DNA of 64,000 nt from Nephrocerus scutellatus (lineage: Eukaryota; Arthropoda; Insecta; Diptera; Pipunculidae): positions 44,814,010 to 44,878,009 of the forward strand of contig OX352763.1 in NCBI GenBank assembly GCA_947095585.1. The letters are read 5' to 3'. A program made the position numbers and the translations under genes. The notes beneath the pieces were generated by a model. It was not told the origin of the DNA, did not search any database, and was given only the letters and a program-made list of their open reading frames with translations. Below, piece by piece: positions 57,378 through 64,000 of the stretch (position 1 is its first letter; each line of letters opens with the position of its first letter).

Positions 57378-57830
57378 TAGATCAGCGATTATAAATCGGC
57401 GATTTTTTCCGCTTTGGTTGGTAAATCTACTCCACTTTTGTTGATATTCTTGATTTTCAAATTACCAATTTGTTCTTTTTAAGAATGTGGATTGCTTTCT
57501 TAACGATCTTGACCAATAAATTTATTACTTTTAGATATGAAAAAATAATCTTAAAAAATTTTAACACAACAATAAATACTGAATGGTATTAAACACAATT
57601 TAAAATAAAGAAAAAAGTAAATTTTTAATTAAAATGAAATGAAAAATATTTTCAATTATTTGAAATAAAATGTATTATAATTTTTTGAATATATTTTTTT
57701 GCTTGCGTTTGACAGGAAAGTCAGGGTGTCCCCTAATTCGACACAAATTCACTAACAAACATGTAATTGCACATTTTTTCTCATTATATCCAATAATTGG
57801 TGTTATTTGTTAAGAAGATATGCTATATTT

Positions 57831-58136
57831 GCTATATTGCTTTCAACAAAAAAATAAAAATTACAATAACAAACTCATTGGATAGACCAGAAAAGGTTTA
57901 GCGTTAACCAAACAAAATTATTTGGTTAAGATATATTTAACCAAATTTTTAGTTATAATTCCCACCACCAGACCAGACCAGACCAGAAGAGTCGACTTTT
58001 AAAAATTATATATGGATAAGTTGGCAAACACATGAAACAAAAAATTGACCAATTGATTTGGTTAGTTTTTGTTGTTGCTTTGATCAGCCGTTAACCACAA
58101 AAAATACCTAACTCATTTTGTTGAAAGCAATATAGC
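57831..58136. mobile_element. 306-bp MITE-like element (family V)
   Basis: gctatattgctttcaacaaa at 57831 is inverted at the right end as tttgttgaaagcaatatagc (58117-58136), a perfect 20-bp pair. The interior holds ttggtta-type motifs and a short gaccagaccagaccag repeat (57966-57986). The palindromic surroundings hide the target duplication. Confidence 0.65.
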
Positions 58137-58177
58137 AATAGTGTAAAACAAACCGATCGCCTCATAAATTAATTGTT

Positions 58178-58325
58178 AGCTGTATTTTATATGGTGAGGA
58201 ATAAGGAATTACAACACAATTGCACTGTCGAATTCCTTCTTTGGAATTTAAAAATCTGCTGTTTTGCTGGTTTTGGCTGGTTTAGACATTCGAATTTCTT
58301 ATTCGGATTCCAAATAAAATACGCC
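58178..58325 (+). mobile_element. MITE family Y, copy 1
   Basis: About 148 bp. It starts agctgtattttatatgg and ends with the inverse-type end caaataaaatacgcct; the middle has caattgcactgtcgaattcc and ttggctgg. It is related to 58837-58976, 59597-59744 and 18400-18489. Confidence 0.75.
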
Positions 58326-58329
58326 TGTA

Positions 58330-58510
58330 ATAAATTCATTTTTGACAGCATGTTCACATGTTACTCAAAGATTTTTTTTTTAGTAAAAATTGTCAAAATT
58401 TGCATGGAGGGAAAATGAAATTTCTCTCTATTTCTACTCTCTTTTCCTTTATTTCGAGTAGGGGAACGCTTTTGAGGAAAAAGTCTGAACAATTAGCAAT
58501 AATTATTACT
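58330..58510. repeat. Dispersed repeat Z, second copy
   Basis: Contains cagcatgttcacatgttact, an actctcttttcc core and cgcttttgagg; it matches 4622-4815 in reverse complement. A small frame on the minus strand nearby (58509-58709) has no recognisable domain. Confidence 0.5.
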
Positions 58511-58836
58511 ACTTTTGAGAAAAATTTGATGATTTGAGAGTTAAGCCATTGATATTACTTACTGTACTGTTGTTGAATTTGAAAGAGACTAGTAACTCTT
58601 TCTTTTGCACAATAATCCCAACGAAATCTCGAACTAGTTGTCTCGTTGACAGCTTTCCAAGGAAATTGATTTGGAAATTATGTGATGTTGAGCTTATCGA
58701 ATGTGGCATTTAGTTTTGCTTACATTAGTACAATTGTCAAAAAATACATGTAAAAAGTAAAAGAATAAGTGGGCAAGAGATAAAAAATATTGTTGCTGTG
58801 TAAATATTGTTTCATTAAGTCAATGAAATATATAAA

Positions 58837-58976
58837 AGCCGTATTTTATTTGCCGAGGAATAAGGAATTATAACAACAATTGCACTGTCGAATTCCTTCT
58901 TTGGAAGTTGAAAACCTGCTGTTTGGCTGCTTTTGACATTTGAATTCCTTATTGGGATTCAAAATAAAATACAGCT
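58837..58976 (+). mobile_element. MITE family Y, copy 2
   Basis: About 140 bp with clear inverted ends: agccgtattttatttgccg at the left, caaaataaaatacagct at the right, and the subterminal aataaggaatt / aattccttatt pair also inverted. It shows the family's structure best. Confidence 0.8.
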
Positions 58977-59001
58977 AAAATAAAAACAATCAACCAGCTA
59001 A

Positions 59002-59578
59002 GGCCCGATTTTATGAACGACGATAGATGAAAAAAAATCCGAGAGTATAGATTAATCTTTACTCTCGGATTTTCTTTTTCGTCGATTCTATGAACGACGA
59101 TAGATTATAAAAATTCGTAAATTATTACAGGTTTTATTGCAGTTATACCGCAGTTTTTTGTACGAGTGGTAACAGTTTTTTGACGTTTACACTTATATAA
59201 TTTATACTAACATTTTATGTTATGTGTATGATTAAAAATTTCGGTATCACTATATTTTTATATTTTTTAACTATTTTGTACTTACTAATACTCATTTTTC
59301 TTTTTTTTTATTAATTTAAATTAATAAATTATGATCAATTGATCTCTTCTCAATTCTAAATTCTCACTAATAAATATAATGTTTAAATTTTAAAACGTCA
59401 AAATTTATAATAACAATAACACCTTTTTTTACCCCCTGATTTACCCACAAAAATAAGCAGATAAAACAGAGAGTAGAAAAAAATCCTCGGATTAATTTTC
59501 TCATTTATCGTCGTTCATAAAATGCAAACGACGATTAATCCGAGGTTTATCATTTACTAGCGTTCATAAAATCGGGCC
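59002..59578. mobile_element. 577-bp MITE with TAA duplication, PIF/Harbinger-like
   Basis: It starts ggcccgattttatgaacg and ends with the inverse cgttcataaaatcgggcc. TAA is present on both sides (58999-59001 and 59579-59581). A strong internal hairpin (aaaatccgagagta / tactctcggatttt) lies at 59034-59080. No transposase is encoded. Confidence 0.82.
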
Positions 59579-59596
59579 TAAGTGTTGCGAAATATA

Positions 59597-59744
59597 AGCT
59601 GTATTTTATTGCCGAGGAATAAGGGATTACGACCACAATTGCGCTGTCGAATTCCTTCTTTGGAATTGTAAAACGTGCTGTGTTGCTGGTTTTGGCTGGT
59701 TTTGACATTCGAATTCCGAACTAGCTCGGCAAATAAAATGCATC
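59597..59744 (+). mobile_element. MITE family Y, copy 3
   Basis: It starts agctgtattttattgccg and ends ctcggcaaataaaatgcat, with the usual interior. It ends about 155 bp before the start codon of zinc-finger gene 2, so it may contribute to that gene's promoter or 5' leader. Confidence 0.78.
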
Positions 59745-59900
59745 TATTATTGAACGCGTCTTTATCTTTATCCGGCAGCCGCAACGTCAAAAATTCGGAT
59801 TTTAATATATTATTTATCTGTAATAAATTAGTCCGTTTTTTCAATTTTTTTCTTTCAATTTATTTATTTCTATTTGAAATAGCCATAAGAACTTTCACAA

Positions 59901-62161
59901 ATGCATTGTCGCATTTGCCGCAGTAAAACTAATTTAAAATATTCCTGCCAAGAAGATGGGCAGAAAGAAAGAAACCATTCTGTAAGTTGAAAATAACAAT
60001 AACCATTAGTGGGTTTAATGTTTGGTGACAAAATAAATGAATGTCCTTTCAGATTGATGTTGACGATTCGACTGCAGGAAATATTTGTTGGGAGTGTGAG
60101 GACCGATTGCTTAACTTTGATAAGCATTCAGATGAAGAGTTAGATGGTGATAGTGACCATCCCGTAATAGTTGATGATGATGAACTTCTTTACAATTTGT
60201 TTTTTAACCGTCGAACAAAGAAGAGGGGTAAATTTACTGGACCTGGACTTAGATCTGAAAATGATGTCGACATTAAACTGTGGCCAGAAGTAATTGAAGT
60301 TCTTACGTCGAGAGAATGCACTCCGGAGCGTAAAATTACTAACTCCTTTGTAACAATAGATTTGGAAAGCCTAGATGGTGACGTTGAACACGAGGAACGT
60401 TTGCTCACCAAACCTAGCGAAGAAAATTTTGAGAGTATAGAGGTTTTATCCAGTGACTCAGAAGAATCAATAAATGACGTGGAAAATAAGGCTGATGGTT
60501 TGGATAAAACTACTTATATAACTCAGAAACTATTGGATCAAACATTTGTCTGTACAATATGCAATCGGGAGTTTAGCACACGTAACGGTTTAAAATATCA
60601 CTTGCGTAGCCATGACGCCGTTAATTGTCCCAAATGTTGCTTAACGTTCACTTGCAGTTTAAAATTGGTGCAACATATTCGCACGCTTCACCGCACTTAC
60701 AGTGGAGATATTCTCTCTGAAAGACCTAAATATTGTCACGACAGTGCAATGACGATTCGTTTAAAATATCGGTCGCGCCACAGTTACTATGAATGTAATT
60801 TATGTGGACAAATTGACTTCAAGTATCCAGACCATCGCCAACACATACTTTCCAAACATTCGGAGGAATCTAGGCGTCTTAAAGATCCTGTTATACCCGA
60901 AATTAAATGTCCCATTTGCCAAGAGGATTGCGAGACCAACATTCAGCTGTGCCGCCATTTACGAACTAAACATCCGATGAACGAAGGCAACTATTTTCAA
61001 GTTGCGGATCAAGTCAAAATAAGTGGCTTTTGTTGGAAAAAACAAGATATCATTGAACAGACCTCTCTAGTTTTACAATTAAAAGGCCGAAACAATCGCT
61101 ACTATGAATGCAAATTGTGTGGTAATATCGGTGCAGGCTATTTTAATCATTGGAGGCATTTGCGAACGCACGGCTATGAAGGTGGCAAAAAGAAAAAGCA
61201 CCTAGAAGCTATTAAGTCTCTGAACTTAACCAAACAGCTTAAACACTCATCTGATCTGAAAGGAAAAAAACTTCGAATGTTGTCGGAAAAATGTTCATCT
61301 AAATTAAATGGAAAAAAACTTCGTTTAGTGCTGGAAAGATGTTCATCTGATGTTCTTAATAGAATGAAAAAAAATAAAAACAAACAGAAAACATGTGAAA
61401 TAAAAAAAAATCCACGTAATAATTGTCTCAAAACTACTATGAACAACATTAAAAAGAAATCCTCTCGAATAAAAATTGTTAATCAGCCACGATCAGCGAA
61501 GGTTGCACTGCCTGCTGAACTAGACAAACAAAGCGGAGAAGTTACAAGTCAAATTGCACAAAAAACTGAAAAGACGTTTAAAAAAATTCATAATCAGACG
61601 TATACCTGCAATCATTGTTTGTTATCGTTCGTTGGATATAACCGATTGAATTTACATTTCATTAGATCCCATGCACATTATGATTTTTATGAATGCAAAG
61701 AGTGTTTAAGAAATTTCAGTAGTCGAGAAGCGTTAGATTTTCATGGAAAAAGTGTACATTCTGGTCGTAACTTATGTGAGCAATGTACACAAACATTTAC
61801 TTCATCTGAAAAGCTACAAACTCATAAACGCTTCTCTCACCGCCGAAAAAACAAAGTCTATACTGGTAAAGAAGAGAACCTTGCGGCAAAATTCGAACAT
61901 ACGTCGGATGAGAACATAAATCCGCAGTCAATATTGATGAACTTGGATAATGAAGCAAAATCATCATGTTCTTGGCTTATCGAGCTTTTACAACATTCTG
62001 AAGGACAAATCCTTAGCGTTAAGAATCATATAAGTGCCACAACTTATCAATGCCTTTACTGCACGCGATTGTGTTCAACATCTAGCGGTTTAAGGATGCA
62101 TGAACAAACACATACACGTAATGGCGACTTCAAGTTAGTTGTTAGAAGAGATCTAAATTAG
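59901..62161 (+). CDS. ZAD-like C2H2 zinc-finger protein, two exons (zinc-finger gene 2)
   Basis: Predicted nuclear DNA-binding protein, about 729 residues. Exon 1 is 59901-59981 (27 codons), exon 2 is 60053-62161, with a 71-bp GT/AG intron (tct-GTAAGT ... cctttcAG). The ATG gives MHCRICRSK, and with exon 2 a CxxC...CxxC pair (CRIC and CWEC) about 35 residues apart, like the zinc-coordinating core of the insect ZAD dimerisation domain but shorter than usual. An acidic region follows (residues ~50-160), then C2H2 fingers starting FVCTICNREF; I count about nine, spaced irregularly. Between fingers 5 and 6 is a long basic lysine-rich stretch with two similar LKGKKLR/LNGKKLR repeats. The frame is intact. 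In flies ZAD proteins are a large, lineage-specific family; the target is unknown. Confidence 0.88.
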
Positions 62162-62164
62162 GCA

Positions 62165-62440
62165 GCCGTTTAAAAGTACTATAAAAAATTCCCAAAATGT
62201 CTTGTTTTAATTGACATATAACCATAAATAAGTTAGATTTCATTAAAATCTAATATTGATTTAATTCATTTCATTAGTGTTAAAATAATTTCATTTTGTG
62301 ATTTGAATCCAATAACGATGAGTTACAATAATACTTTGTATAAGTTTTTAATATTTTTTTTAATTGTTATATAAGTTAAAATAAATTTTTAAATCAAAAC
62401 AAATCTATATATATAAATAGAGAATTTATTTGTATATTTG
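62165..62440 (+). other. 3' UTR region of zinc-finger gene 2
   Basis: A+T-rich sequence after the stop. A canonical aataaa is at 62380-62385, about 220 bp downstream, and a plausible polyadenylation signal. Confidence 0.5.
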
Positions 62441-62569
62441 TGCCTAACTAACTCTGGAACGCCTTGACCAATTTCAACCAAACTTGGTATACATATTAGT
62501 TACTATCTGGAATCAAATATCGGTGGTGGGGAGGTAGCACGTTCTTTGGCTGGGGGAGGCGTGGCAGCG
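62441..62569. repeat. Retroelement 3'-end-like repeat
   Basis: ggaacgccttgaccaatttc, then aaccaaacttggtatac is a motif found at the ends of many insect interspersed repeats. It runs up to the 819-bp duplication. The family is not assigned. Confidence 0.4.
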
Positions 62570-63388
62570 AATTTTTTCATCGCCTCTATAAGGAAAGGCC
62601 GAAAGTCGATAAATGATTCGCCTGATATGAAGCCAGAATGTAATGAAATTAAAAAAATAAATAAATCAATTATCTAATAAGAAGATAATAGTGTATAAGA
62701 AAATGTGGATAAGAATTTATATTAAAATATAATAGTTTAATTTTAAAAAAATAAAAATAAAAATAAAAATATTTACCAACTAATTAATAACCAATAACAA
62801 ATCACATCAACCGAATATAATCTGAATAAAAAAAGTTGCTAAGATACATAGATGATTAGCCAAAGAAGTGCCCAAGAATAACTCAGCACCATATGTGAAG
62901 AAGGGCATAACAAAGGAATAGATCAATCTGGAGCGAAGTTGTAACGAAAGCGAATCCTTAACTATGCAGAGTTTACGGAGGACAGCTCAGACTCTAGAAA
63001 TAGTTGTATTGATATGATAATCCCAGGATAAGTTCTCGTCAAGTACGAAACCAAGGCTCTTGAGACTCTGAGAGAACGGAACAGACATTAAGGATAATTG
63101 GGCTGGGCTGATGGGATATTGGATAACGATATAATTCCATTGCCTGACTCTTAGAGGGGTAATCGTGAGGTTGTTGTTGTTGGCCCAGTAATAGATAGAC
63201 ATAAGGTCATTTTTACCTGTGAAACACATGACGTAAGTTTGGCAAGAGGCGCAGAGTGAAGTAGCTGGGCATCATCGGCAAAGAGGTGGATTTGAGAAAA
63301 ACGGGGTACAAGAGGAAGATCGTTTATAAAGAGAGAGAAAAGCGGGGGACCCAAAATTGTACCCTGGGGGACAAGAAGGAGGAACAAA
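62570..63388. repeat. 819-bp tandem duplication, copy 1
   Basis: The sequence starting aattttttcatcgcctctat recurs without visible change from 63389 to the window end (612 bp seen). It carries part of a minus-strand LINE reverse transcriptase. Confidence 0.9.
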
Positions 63389-63399
63389 AATTTTTTCAT
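62800..63399 (-). pseudogene. LINE reverse transcriptase fragment
   Basis: On the minus strand from 63399: PQGTILGPPLFSLFINDLP, then the active site LFADDAQLLHS (near 63275), and in other frames LTITPLRVRQWN (near 63160), KSLGFVLDENLSWDYHIN (near 63050) and LIYSFVMPFFTYGAE (near 62910). This order is RT palm, thumb and C-terminal part of an L2/CR1-type LINE, a different element from the one at 53.7-57.4 kb. Frameshifts are visible and the endonuclease is absent from the window. Confidence 0.78.
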
Positions 63400-64000
63400 C
63401 GCCTCTATAAGGAAAGGCCGAAAGTCGATAAATGATTCGCCTGATATGAAGCCAGAATGTAATGAAATTAAAAAAATAAATAAATCAATTATCTAATAAG
63501 AAGATAATAGTGTATAAGAAAATGTGGATAAGAATTTATATTAAAATATAATAGTTTAATTTTAAAAAAATAAAAATAAAAATAAAAATATTTACCAACT
63601 AATTAATAACCAATAACAAATCACATCAACCGAATATAATCTGAATAAAAAAAGTTGCTAAGATACATAGATGATTAGCCAAAGAAGTGCCCAAGAATAA
63701 CTCAGCACCATATGTGAAGAAGGGCATAACAAAGGAATAGATCAATCTGGAGCGAAGTTGTAACGAAAGCGAATCCTTAACTATGCAGAGTTTACGGAGG
63801 ACAGCTCAGACTCTAGAAATAGTTGTATTGATATGATAATCCCAGGATAAGTTCTCGTCAAGTACGAAACCAAGGCTCTTGAGACTCTGAGAGAACGGAA
63901 CAGACATTAAGGATAATTGGGCTGGGCTGATGGGATATTGGATAACGATATAATTCCATTGCCTGACTCTTAGAGGGGTAATCGTGAGGTTGTTGTTGTT
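63389..64000. repeat. 819-bp tandem duplication, copy 2 (cut by window end)
   Basis: It repeats 62570-63181 base for base as far as I can see. On the minus strand it carries the thumb and C-terminal part of the same LINE fragment; the active-site part would lie beyond the window. Confidence 0.9.

Larger units (their letters stand above)
53667..57400 (-). mobile_element. CR1-like LINE with poly(A) tail
   Basis: Minus-strand non-LTR element: ORF1 remnant (57377-57078), ORF2 with endonuclease and reverse transcriptase (56961-54038), about 350 bp of 3' UTR and a 24-base poly(A) tail, seen as T at 53667-53690. The 3' UTR holds inverted gcaataag/cttattgc motifs. The upstream end is not sharp, so the 5' part may be truncated. 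Confidence 0.78.

Noticed and set aside
61174..61449. 91-codon minus-strand frame inside zinc-finger gene 2
   Set aside because: It is the antisense of the lysine-rich linker and has phenylalanine-rich composition typical of such shadows.

Overview
This looks like a gene-poor, repeat-rich stretch of a dipteran insect genome, probably a higher fly; the species is not determined. The reasons are two multi-finger C2H2 zinc-finger genes with short introns (one with a ZAD-like N-terminus), a copia element with the internal initiator-tRNA primer site typical of insects, env-carrying gypsy-class elements (errantiviruses) and high A+T. There are no bacterial-type genes.

Only two host genes are convincing. 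A minus-strand gene at 11598-13516 (five exons, about 559 residues, about 11 C2H2 fingers) and a plus-strand gene at 59901-62161 (two exons, about 729 residues, ZAD-like N-terminus plus about nine fingers) are both predicted nuclear DNA-binding proteins. Almost everything else is transposon-derived.

Layout. 1-1040: 118-bp satellite-like array. 1.8-6.1 kb: fragments of a recurrent noncoding family (called family X here), a small hairpin element and a broken RTE-type endonuclease. 7471-10763: a 1.65-kb unit in perfect tandem, carrying two tiny ORFs. 11.6-13.5 kb: zinc-finger gene 1. 15.4-17.15 kb: a jockey/LOA-like LINE fragment without its endonuclease, fused to a second 118-bp array. 18-21.5 kb: a cluster of small inverted-repeat elements (family H) and family X. 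22012-26937: a mag-like Ty3/gypsy element with both LTRs and a broken polyprotein. 27.4-49.1 kb: a nested set on the minus strand. An old gypsy-like element (B) was split inside env by errantivirus A, whose two ends carry the same 6-bp target duplication; A was itself hit by a copia element (perfect GAATA duplication), a SINE, a TAA-flanked MITE and another insert, and then 4,074 bp of it was duplicated in tandem. 49.1-53.6 kb: more 118-bp arrays, family X and small tandem repeats. 53.67-57.4 kb: a CR1-like LINE on the minus strand with a poly(A) tail. 57.8-59.75 kb: five small MITE-like elements just upstream of zinc-finger gene 2. 62.57-64 kb: a second LINE RT fragment in an 819-bp tandem duplication that runs off the window.

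No element has an intact coding set: all show frameshifts, stops or deletions, and the mag-like element has lost its reverse transcriptase active-site box. The main interest is structural: the nested insertion history that target-site duplications make readable, three near-identical tandem duplications in 64 kb, the small element families (H, Y, X, the SINE), and the MITEs packed against the zinc-finger gene. I found no clearly new biochemical system.
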